Shown: one piece after another, positions 7,675 through 18,854 of the stretch
How positions within the stretch are numbered: position 1 is the stretch's first letter
How the letters are laid out: the number at the start of each line of letters is the position of its first letter
Source of the DNA: a bacterium
GTDB taxonomy: Bacteria; Desulfobacterota; Binatia; UBA12015
NCBI GenBank assembly: GCA_018970825.1
Contig: JAGWVP010000005.1
Location: 1-18,854, forward strand
Direction of reading: 5' to 3'
Length of the DNA: 18,854 nt
The notes under the pieces: generated by a model
The model's database searches: none
Told to the model about the DNA's origin: nothing
Seen by the model: the letters and a program-made list of their open reading frames with translations, nothing else
Translations under genes and position numbers: made by a program

Positions 7675-8541
7675 CTAGCGGCGAATGTCGCGGTGCCGCA
7701 CCACGATCTCGGCCTTCTCCCCGCTTAACATCCCGTGGAGCCGTTCCACCAGTACGACCGACCGGTGGCGGCCGCCGGTGCAGCCGACCGCCACCGTGAG
7801 GTAGGACTTCCCCTCGCGGCGGTAGAGCGGGAGCGCGAAGGACAGGAAGTCCCCCGCGAGGTCGAGAAAGCGCCGGGCCTCGGGCTGCCCGAGGACGAAG
7901 TCGGCGACGGGGGCGTCGAGGCCGGTGAGCGGGCGGAGATCGCCGACGTAGAACGGGTTCGGCAGGAACCGCACGTCCCACACCAGGTCGGCATCCGCGG
8001 GGAGTCCGAACTTGAACCCGAACGAGACCAGGTTCACCCGCAGGCCGCCTTCCCCGCTCTCGCGACCGAAGATGCCCCTCAGTTCCTCTCGAAGCTCCTG
8101 CGAGGTGAAGGCCGTCGTGTCGAGGATGCGGTCAGCCTGCTCGCGGAGCGTCGCGAGCCGCTCCCGCTCGCGGTGGATCCCGGCGGCGACGTCGCTGCCC
8201 TGTGCCATCGGGTGGGGGCGCCGGGTCTCGCTGAAGCGCCGCACGAGCGCATCGTCGGAGGCCTCGAGGTAGACGACCTGGGCCCGGTGCCCCCGGGAGC
8301 GAATCTCGTCGAGGACGCGGGGGAGTTCGTCGAGGAAACTGCGACCGCGCGTGTCGACGCCCAGCGCCACGCGGGTGACCTCGTCGCTGTCCTCGCAGAG
8401 GTCGAGGAACCGCGGGATGAGGACTGCCGGGAGGTTGTCGATGCAGTAGAAACCGAGGTCCTCGAGCACGTGGATCGCGGTGCTCTTGCCGGAACCCGAG
8501 AGACCGGTGATCACGGCCACCTGGAGCGGGTGTTTCGTCAC
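7675..8541 (-). CDS. rapZ: RapZ/YvcJ-family nucleotide-binding RNase adapter
   Basis: The 288-residue product has the Walker A motif GLSGSGKST (residues 13-21), FYCIDNLP, and the C-terminal block GCTGGRHRSVVLVERL typical of RapZ (284 residues in E. coli). In enterobacteria RapZ senses glucosamine-6-phosphate and directs RNase E to the sRNA GlmZ, tuning envelope precursor synthesis; the role in this lineage is unproven. Start is GTG 8541 with GAGG 5 nt upstream. It follows hprK after 64 bp, the largest gap within this run, and the next gene begins 18-48 bp after its stop. Its place among PTS regulators is conserved in many proteobacteria. Confidence 0.96.
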   Translation of the reverse strand: MTKHPLQVAVITGLSGSGKSTAIHVLEDLGFYCIDNLPAVLIPRFLDLCEDSDEVTRVALGVDTRGRSFLDELPRVLDEIRSRGHRAQVVYLEASDDALVRRFSETRRPHPMAQGSDVAAGIHRERERLATLREQADRILDTTAFTSQELREELRGIFGRESGEGGLRVNLVSFGFKFGLPADADLVWDVRFLPNPFYVGDLRPLTGLDAPVADFVLGQPEARRFLDLAGDFLSFALPLYRREGKSYLTVAVGCTGGRHRSVVLVERLHGMLSGEKAEIVVRHRDIRR

Positions 8542-8574
8542 GGGGACCTCGATTCTCTCCTTGCCCCTTTCGAG

Positions 8575-8596
8575 CGCCCCTGCAAGCCGCCCCTGC
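8575..8596 (-). repeat. Two direct copies of GCAGGGGCG between hprK and rapZ
   Basis: On the minus strand GCAGGGGCG occurs twice, 13 bp apart (plus-strand 8575-8583 and 8588-8596), in the only sizeable gap (8542-8605) of the operon. A looser AAAGGGGCA follows. No promoter or terminator is convincing here. Confidence 0.4.
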
Positions 8597-8605
8597 CCGG
8601 GCCCG

Positions 8606-9567
<962 letters not shown>

Positions 9568-9571
<4 letters not shown>

Positions 9572-10026
9572 AACTTCGCGTCCTCGGCGACGATCGCCGC
9601 GTGGATCGCCTCTCGCGTCGGCAGCTCGAGCAGCCGGGCGCGGAAGTCCTTGTCCTTCAGGAGCCGCGAGATGCGGGCGAGCGCCTTCAGGTGCATCGCG
9701 GCCGCGTCGTCGGGCGCGACCAGCACGAAGAAGAGTCGCGCGGGCTGCTTGTCGACCGAGTCGAAGTCGACCCCCGGCGTGCTCCGCGCGAAGCCCGCGA
9801 CCACCCCTCGCAATCCGGGCAACCGGCCGTGGGGAATCGCGATGCCCTCGCCGATCGCCGTGCTGTTGAGCCGCTCGCGCTCGCGCAGCACGGCGAGCAG
9901 CCTGGCCGCGTCGGTGCCCGTCGCGCCCGCGAGCAGCGCGGCCAGCTCCTCGAGCACCCCCTGCTTGGTCGTCGCGCCCAGTTCGGGGACGATCCGGTCG
10001 GGGGCGAGGATGTCGGTGATGGTCAT
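9568..10026 (-). CDS. ptsN: PTS EIIA-Ntr regulatory protein PtsN
   Basis: The 152-residue protein has the EIIA(Fru/Ntr) fold, with the phosphorylated histidine His66 in EGIAIPHGRLPGLRG, followed by FFVLVAPDDAAAMHLKALARISRLL. PtsN is a phospho-dependent regulator linked to nitrogen, potassium and envelope stress control and is classically encoded beside rpoN, as here. ATG 10026 is the natural start (MTITDILAPD); longer frames upstream are low-complexity overlap with hpf. It starts 10 bp after the hpf stop, and its stop overlaps the proposed hprK start by 4 nt, so translation of hprK is probably coupled to it. Confidence 0.96.
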
Positions 10027-10036
10027 GCGCTCACGG

Positions 10037-10390
10037 TCACGCGCCGCCGCGGCGCCGGTCGGAGCCCTCGCGACGGGGCGTGTCGATGACCTTGCCGCGG
10101 AGCGTTCGGACCTGGCTCTGGAGCTTCGCGGCCGCGCCGTCGATGGACTGGTAAAGATCGACCGTCTCCTCCTGGGCCTGAAGGACGTGGTGGCCGTCGG
10201 CATGGACGGTGATTTCGGCCTTCTGGCGGTGGTGATGCTGCGAGACCTCGAGCACGACGTGGACGTCGGTCGCGCCGGGGACCTGGCTCGCGATCCCCGC
10301 GAGCTTCTTCTCCGCGTGCGTCCGGAGCGCGTCGGTCGGCGCCACGTGACGGAACGTCACGGTGATCGGGATGTCCTTCGGATTGTTCAC
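10037..10390 (-). CDS. hpf: Ribosome hibernation-promoting factor HPF (short form)
   Basis: The 117-residue protein belongs to the HPF/YfiA (sigma-54 modulation) family: ITVTFRHVAPTDALRTHAEKKLAGI, DVHVVLEVSQHHHRQKAEITVHADGHHV and DLYQSIDGAAAKLQSQVR are the conserved blocks. It binds the ribosomal 30S decoding region in stationary phase and promotes 100S dimers or inactive 70S. It lacks the extra C-terminal dimerisation domain of long HPF, and ends in a short Arg-rich tail (RREGSDRRRGGA). The GTG start at 10390 overlaps the rpoN stop (GTGA), the usual rpoN-hpf arrangement, so the two are translationally coupled. Confidence 0.96.
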   Translation of the reverse strand: MNNPKDIPITVTFRHVAPTDALRTHAEKKLAGIASQVPGATDVHVVLEVSQHHHRQKAEITVHADGHHVLQAQEETVDLYQSIDGAAAKLQSQVRTLRGKVIDTPRREGSDRRRGGA

Positions 10391-11895
10391 GCCAACTGTC
10401 TCCGTTTGGAAGAGGGCAAGATCCCCATGATCTCACGGTACTTGGCCACGGTGCGGCGCGCGATCTCGACGTTCGAGCCGGCGAGCACCTGGGCGATGTG
10501 CTGGTCGCTGAAGGGCTTCCGCGGGTCCTCGGCTTCGATGATCCCGCGGATCTGCTCCTTCACCGACTCCGCCGACAGGTCGTCGCCGTCGGAGGACCGG
10601 ATGCTCGAGGTGAAGAAGTACTTGAGTTCGAGCGTCCCCTGAGGGGTGTGGACCCACTTGTTCGCGGTGGCCCGGCTCACCGTCGACTCGTGCATGCCGA
10701 TGTCCTCGGCGACGTCCTTCAGGCGAAGCGGCCGCAGCGCCTTCACGCCCTGGTCGAGGAAGTCGCGCTGGAAGCGGACGATCGAGGACGTGACCTTGAA
10801 GAGCGTGCTCTGGCGCTGCTGGATGCTGCGGATGAGCCACTGCGCGGCCGAGAGCTTCTCGCGAATGTAGTTCTTGGCTTCGGCCGACCCGTCCTCGTCA
10901 GAGAGCATCCGCCGGTAGGCGTTGCTCACGCGGAGCCGGGGCATCCCGTCGTCGTTCAGCAGCACCACCCACTCGCCGTCCATCTTCTCGACGAAGACGT
11001 CGGGGACGACGTAGCGGACGTCCTGGGAGGCGAAGTCGCGACCGGGCTTCGGCTCGAGGGAGGCGATGAGAGCGCTCGCGCGCGCGACCTCGTCGGGTTC
11101 GACGCCCAACTCGCGGGCGAGGCGGTCGAAACGCTTCGCCTCGAGCAGCTGCAGGTGGTCGCGGACGATCGACGCCGCCACGCCCTCGCCCTCGCCCCGC
11201 TGTCGGAGCTGGATGAGGAGACACTCGCGGAGGTCGCGGGCGAGCACGCCGGCCGGCTCGAATTCCTGCATGCGGGCCAGCACCCGCTCGACGGTGCCGA
11301 CGTCGGCTCCCGCCTCGAAAGCCGCGTCCTCGAGGGAGAGCCGGAGGTAGCCGTTGTCGTCGGCGTTGCCGACGAGGATGTCGCCGATCGCCCGCTCCTC
11401 GGGCGCGAACTCGCCCATCCGGAGCTGCCAGGTGAGGTGGTCGGCGAGGGTCGAGGCCCGGCTGAGCGTGTTCTCGACCGAGGGGCGGCGATCCTCGTCC
11501 CAGTCGGACCCGCCCCCCGCCGACATCGAGCCCTGCGTGGAGTTGGCCGCCCAGTCCGACAGGTACTCCTCCCAGTTGATCTCGCCGAGCGTCGAGCTCT
11601 CGGGTGCGATCTCGGCCGCGCTCTCGTCGCCCGCCGGGGGCTGGTCTTCCGCCGTCGGGTCGTGGAGTTCCTGCATCCGCTCCTCGGCCGTCGCGGCGCC
11701 CGCCTCGACGTCGACCTCCTCCTCGCCGGCGTCGAGGACCTCGAGCGTGGGGTTCTGCTCGGCCTCCTCGGCCATCAGCTGGGCGAGGTCGACCTGGGCG
11801 AGCTGCAGGATCTTGATCGCCTGCTTGAGCTGCGGCGTGATGACGAGACTCTGGCGGAGCCCCTGGGTCAGCCCCATCTTCGGTTCGAACGCCAT
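10387..11895 (-). CDS. rpoN: RNA polymerase sigma-54 factor RpoN
   Basis: All three sigma-54 regions are present. Region I is glutamine- and leucine-rich (LRQSLVITPQLKQAIKILQL), with an acidic region II around residues 55-110. The core-binding domain follows, and the C-terminus has the helix-turn-helix (LKDVAEDIGMHESTVSRATANKW) and the RpoN box ARRTVAKYRE at residues 479-488. It directs RNA polymerase to -24/-12 promoters and needs enhancer-binding activators. The 502-residue length is normal. ATG 11895 has GAGG 6 nt upstream, overlapping the lptB stop, so it is cotranscribed with lptB. I see no well-formed -24/-12 promoter in this window, so its targets lie elsewhere. Confidence 0.98.
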   Translation of the reverse strand: MAFEPKMGLTQGLRQSLVITPQLKQAIKILQLAQVDLAQLMAEEAEQNPTLEVLDAGEEEVDVEAGAATAEERMQELHDPTAEDQPPAGDESAAEIAPESSTLGEINWEEYLSDWAANSTQGSMSAGGGSDWDEDRRPSVENTLSRASTLADHLTWQLRMGEFAPEERAIGDILVGNADDNGYLRLSLEDAAFEAGADVGTVERVLARMQEFEPAGVLARDLRECLLIQLRQRGEGEGVAASIVRDHLQLLEAKRFDRLARELGVEPDEVARASALIASLEPKPGRDFASQDVRYVVPDVFVEKMDGEWVVLLNDDGMPRLRVSNAYRRMLSDEDGSAEAKNYIREKLSAAQWLIRSIQQRQSTLFKVTSSIVRFQRDFLDQGVKALRPLRLKDVAEDIGMHESTVSRATANKWVHTPQGTLELKYFFTSSIRSSDGDDLSAESVKEQIRGIIEAEDPRKPFSDQHIAQVLAGSNVEIARRTVAKYREIMGILPSSKRRQLA

Positions 11896-11903
11896 CGGAC
11901 GCC

Positions 11904-12727
<824 letters not shown>

Positions 12728-12731
<4 letters not shown>

Positions 12732-13477
12732 CGCCGGGCTCCGGCGGCGGGCCCGGCCGCGCCCTCGGGGCCGAGGCCGAGGCCCTTCTCGCTGCCCGGA
12801 TGGAGCACCGCCGACACGCGCTTCGACTTGCTCGACTCCACCACGCTGCGCCCCTCGTCGACGTAGACGACGATGCGGTCGCCGGTGATCTCGTTGGGGC
12901 CGTCGCGCAGGACCGGGTCCCCTCCGAGCACGAGTTGTCGCAACTGCTGGGAGAAGACCGCGACGCCGCCGGTCGCACGGCGGCCCTTCTGCGTGATGAC
13001 GACGTGCCCCTCCGCGACCACGTCGCGAAGCGTGGGCGACCGCTTCGGAGCGACCTCGCCGTCGGCGGCCTTCGGGCCGCGGGACGGAACCTTGGCCGCG
13101 TCCGCCGAACCCTTCGCTTCCCGGCGCCCGCCGTCTCCCCCGGACTCCTTCGCGTCCGGGCGCACGAAGTTGATCGTCAGCGTGTCGCTGTCGATGACGA
13201 GGTCGCCCTGCGTCGCGTGCACCTTGCCCCGGTAGACGACCTTGTTGTTCTGCCAGTCGAAGTCGAGCTGGTCGGCGGAGATGAGGATGGGCTCCTTGCC
13301 CGAGCCGAGCGCCAACTGCCCCATCGGGTCGAAGCCGCCGCCGGGGCCTGCGGGCGTGGCCGCGGCGCTCGGCGCGGGCTCGGCGCGAACGTCGCGCACG
13401 CCGGTCGAGGCGAGCGCGGCCGCGACGAGCGCGACGCCCGCGAAGGCCGCGGTCGCGGCCTCAGAGCGCCGGTGCAA
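12728..13477 (-). CDS. lptA: Lipopolysaccharide transport periplasmic protein LptA (OstA-like)
   Basis: LptA forms the periplasmic bridge that passes LPS from LptC to the outer-membrane LptD/E. The 249-residue product has a signal peptide (cleavage near VRA|EP, residue 32) and the OstA-like beta fold: PILISADQLDFDWQNNKVVYRGKVHATQG, DTLTINF, VVAEGHVVITQKGRRATGG and ITGDRIVVYVDEGRSVVE. A charged low-complexity insertion of about 45 residues (106-148) splits the fold and accounts for a length above the usual 170-200. Start TTG 13477 has GGGAGAAG about 4-7 nt upstream and overlaps lptC by 17 bp. Identification rests on fold motifs and on position between lptC and lptB. Confidence 0.92.
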
Positions 13478-14129
13478 GCTGCTTCTCCCCGGGGGCCGGG
13501 ACGCCCGCCGTCGCGGCCCCCTGCGTGCGGACGCCGAGACCGAGATCCGCAGCCCCGCGACCCGGCCGCATCGTGGTGGTGACGCCGCGCAGGAAACGCA
13601 GCCGCTGGCGCTCGAGTTCGATCACGAGGCCGTCTCCCTCGAGGGCGAGCTCGGAGCCCTCGAGCCGGACCTTGCCCGGCGAGGTCACCGAGTCCTCCGC
13701 CTGGACGTAGACCGCCTCGTCGGTGCGGACGACGTAGTCGCCCACGCGGACCTCGATCCCGCCCGCGAGCTCGATCTTCCGGACGTTGCTGCCGTCGAGG
13801 TGGACGAGGCCCTTGGCGCCCTTGACCTCGACCGCCCGGCCGTCCTCCGCGAAGAACGACACGGCGGGCGCCTCGACCTCGACGACCGTCCGGTCGCCCT
13901 TCACGTCGGCCTCCCGGGCGACCAGCTCCCAAACCTTGCGGCCGTCCTTCACCTTCACCCTGCGGAAGTCGCTGATTCTCTGGGAAACCTCCGTCGGGAT
14001 GTCCCCGGGCGACGGCACGACGGACGCCTGCTGCCGGGACACCATGGTGCGTCCGAGGACGAACCCCAGCGAAGCGAGCGCCAGGCAGACGCCGGCGATC
14101 AGCGCACCCCTAGCCCGGCGTCGTCTCAA
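13461..14129 (-). CDS. lptC: LPS export system protein LptC
   Basis: LptC is the bitopic inner-membrane protein that receives LPS from LptB2FG and hands it to LptA. The 222-residue product has a basic start (RRRRARG), one membrane helix (residues about 9-27) and a periplasmic OstA-like region with VWELVAREADVKGDRTVVEVEAP, GLVHLDGSNVRKIELAGGIEVRVGDYVVRTDEAVYV and GEGLV-type strands. TTG 14129 is the start; it sits 16 bp after a predicted promoter -10 end and behind GGGGGAACGG. lptA overlaps its 3' end. It is the first gene of the minus-strand run. The kdsC gene often found upstream is absent; a metal ATPase is there instead. Confidence 0.92.
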   Translation of the reverse strand: MRRRRARGALIAGVCLALASLGFVLGRTMVSRQQASVVPSPGDIPTEVSQRISDFRRVKVKDGRKVWELVAREADVKGDRTVVEVEAPAVSFFAEDGRAVEVKGAKGLVHLDGSNVRKIELAGGIEVRVGDYVVRTDEAVYVQAEDSVTSPGKVRLEGSELALEGDGLVIELERQRLRFLRGVTTTMRPGRGAADLGLGVRTQGAATAGVPAPGEKQLAPAL

Positions 14130-14151
14130 ACCGTTCCCCCGACACGCAATT

Positions 14152-14180
14152 TCGATACCAAACCGCCGAGATGCCGTAAA
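14152..14180 (-). promoter_or_regulatory. Predicted promoter of the lptC-ptsH operon
   Basis: On the minus strand TTTACG (14175-14180), a 17-bp spacer and TATCGA (14152-14157) precede lptC by about 22 bp. This AT-richer patch lies in the 97-bp gap between the metal ATPase and lptC. It is the most likely promoter for the ten-gene run, though read-through from the ATPase gene cannot be excluded. Confidence 0.45.
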
Positions 14181-14226
14181 GAATCGACGATCCGGGGCCG
14201 CACCGCGGGACCACCTCCGCCCCGGC

Positions 14227-16605
<2,379 letters not shown>

Positions 16606-16643
16606 CGGGGGAACCCTAGTGCTCCCTCGCCGCCGAGTCACGG

Positions 16644-16658
16644 CGCGAGCGACTCGCG
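16644..16658. promoter_or_regulatory. Perfect palindrome upstream of the metal ATPase
   Basis: CGCGAG (16644-16649), CGA, CTCGCG (16653-16658) lies 39 bp before the chosen ATPase start, in the 199-bp gap (16606-16804) shared with the divergent kdsB. It could be an operator for a metal-responsive regulator or an mRNA hairpin. It would lie inside the coding sequence if the alternative GTG 16668 were used. Confidence 0.3.
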
Positions 16659-16692
16659 AGACGGGCACGGGCCCGCCCGCATCGCCGCGTCG

Positions 16693-16722
16693 TTGACACG
16701 CCGGTCGGGCCTCCCCTAAAGG
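16693..16722 (+). promoter_or_regulatory. Predicted promoter of kdsB-pyrG
   Basis: A perfect TTGACA (16693-16698) is followed after 18 bp by TAAAGG (16717-16722) or, with 17 bp, CTAAAG. The -35 is strong and the -10 weak. The leader from about 16729 to 16804 contains several inverted repeats. Confidence 0.5.
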
Positions 16723-16730
16723 AACGGTCC

Positions 16731-16784
16731 GAAGTCGTGCCCCGCGGATTCGCCGGGGGGCCCTTTCCGGATCGGTCCGACTTC
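16731..16784 (+). other. Inverted-repeat-rich 5' leader of kdsB
   Basis: GAAGTCG (16731-16737) pairs with CGACTTC (16778-16784), enclosing an inner stem CCCCG (16740-16744)/CGGGG (16754-16758). CGGTCCGA is also directly repeated at 16725-16732 and 16773-16780. The ribosome site AGGAAGGA follows immediately, so folding could affect translation. I recognise no known riboswitch. Confidence 0.35.
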
Positions 16785-16804
16785 AGGAAGGACGGCGTCT
16801 TCGG

Positions 16805-17579
16805 TTGTCGGTCGTGGTGCTCATCCCTGCGCGGTACGCCTCGACCCGGCTCCCCGGGAAGGCCCTCGCGGAGATCGCCGGCAAGCCGATGATCTCGCAC
16901 GTCTGGCGTCGCGCGAGCGAGGCCCGCGGCATCGACCGGGTGCTGGTCGCGACGGACGACCCCCGCGTCGCCGCCGCCGTCGAGGACGAGGGCGGCGAGG
17001 CGGTCATGACGCGGGCGGACCACGCCTCCGGCACCGACCGGATCGCGGAGGTCGCACGCGACCTCGCCGCGGAGATCGTGGTCAACGTGCAGGGCGACCT
17101 GCCGATGCTCGACCCCGGTCTCGTCGAGACCGCGGTCGACGCGCTCCGGGGCGCCCCCGGAGCCGACGGCGCGGCCCCGGTCATGTCGACGCTCGCGACG
17201 CCGCTCGCCCCGGGGGAGAGGACTCGCGAGCAGGTCGTGAAGGTCGTGCTCGACCGCTTCGGCGACGCGCTCTACTTCTCGCGCCTGCCGGTGCCCTGGG
17301 GCGACGCGGAGGAGGGCCTGCGGCACATCGGGCTCTACGCCTACCGCCGCCCCTTCCTGCTGGAGATCGCGGGGATGCCGCGGACCCCGCTCGAGCGCAG
17401 CGAGCGCCTCGAGCAGCTGCGGGTCCTCGAGCACGGGCGACGCATCCGGGTCGCGGTGGTCGAGACCCGGGATTCGATGATCGAGGTGGATACGCCGGAG
17501 GACCTCGAACGGGTGCGCGCGACGGTCGCGACGCGTCCGCGGGGGGAAGCGACGGGGGGTGAAGCGATGCGGGCGCGTC

Positions 17580-17587
<8 letters not shown>
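16805..17587 (+). CDS. kdsB: CMP-KDO synthetase (3-deoxy-manno-octulosonate cytidylyltransferase)
   Basis: KdsB activates KDO with CTP to give CMP-KDO for LPS inner core synthesis (EC 2.7.7.38). The 260-residue product has the nucleotide-binding N-terminus VVVLIPARYASTRLPGKALAEI, VLVATDDPRVA, HASGTDRIAEVA, VVNVQGDLPML, FSRLPVPW, HIGLYAYRR and the C-terminal VVETRDSMIEVDTPEDLERVR, all typical. Start TTG 16805 (TTG TCG GTC) has AGGAAGGA about 12 nt upstream, a little far, but starting later would cut the first beta strand. The last 20 residues are a short nonconserved tail. It overlaps pyrG by 8 nt, a functional pairing because CTP is its substrate. It is divergent from the metal ATPase. Confidence 0.96.

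Positions 17588-18854
<1,267 letters not shown>

Noticed and set aside
8586..8605. Sigma-54-like promoter before rapZ (GG…TTGC on the minus strand)
   Set aside because: The GG and GC elements are 12 nt or more apart instead of the required 10, and the CAC of the -24 element is missing.

Overview
This window reads as a chromosomal segment of a very GC-rich, Gram-negative, deltaproteobacterial-grade bacterium (Myxococcota, Desulfobacterota or Binatota-like). Three things suggest this: third codon positions are almost all G or C; lipopolysaccharide genes (lptC, lptA, lptB, kdsB) are present; and the order rpoN-hpf-ptsN-hprK-rapZ-EIIA(Man)-ptsH is characteristic of those lineages. I saw no insertion sequence, phage gene, CRISPR array, rRNA or tRNA. 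It is mostly core chromosome, with some odd junctions.

Layout. (1) 1-1208 (+): a 5'-truncated DUF1015 protein, convergent with (2) a secreted M23 peptidoglycan endopeptidase (1219-2838, -). Both stop codons lie in one small palindrome. (3) The peptidase diverges from mltG (2978-4099, +), which is followed by lexA (4155-4769, +). A repeat set straddling the putative lexA promoter could be its operator. (4) 4944-5555 (+): a small secreted protein with four cysteines, a structured leader and a strong terminator. (5) hemW (5645-6871, +), convergent with (6) a ten-gene minus-strand run from 14129 down to 6907: lptC, lptA, lptB, rpoN, hpf, ptsN, hprK, rapZ, an EIIA(Man) protein and ptsH. (7) A Cu+/heavy-metal P1B ATPase (14227-16605, -). 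(8) kdsB and pyrG (16805 to the window end, +), the latter cut by the edge.

How the genes work together. The minus-strand run joins LPS transport to the outer membrane with sigma-54, a ribosome-hibernation factor and a regulatory phosphotransferase module (HPr, HPr kinase, two EIIA proteins, RapZ). No sugar permease or Enzyme I is seen, so the module is probably regulatory. KdsB (and PyrG, which makes its CTP) supply CMP-KDO for the LPS that LptABC moves. MltG and the M23 peptidase remodel peptidoglycan.

Points of most interest: an abrupt codon-usage change inside pyrG near 17990-18020 (recombination or assembly chimera); two genes (M23 peptidase, hprK) whose best-supported start is CTG; a candidate lexA operator; a PTS module without ptsI; and a metal ATPase at a junction where LPS and KDO genes point in opposite directions. 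I found no wholly new multi-gene system.
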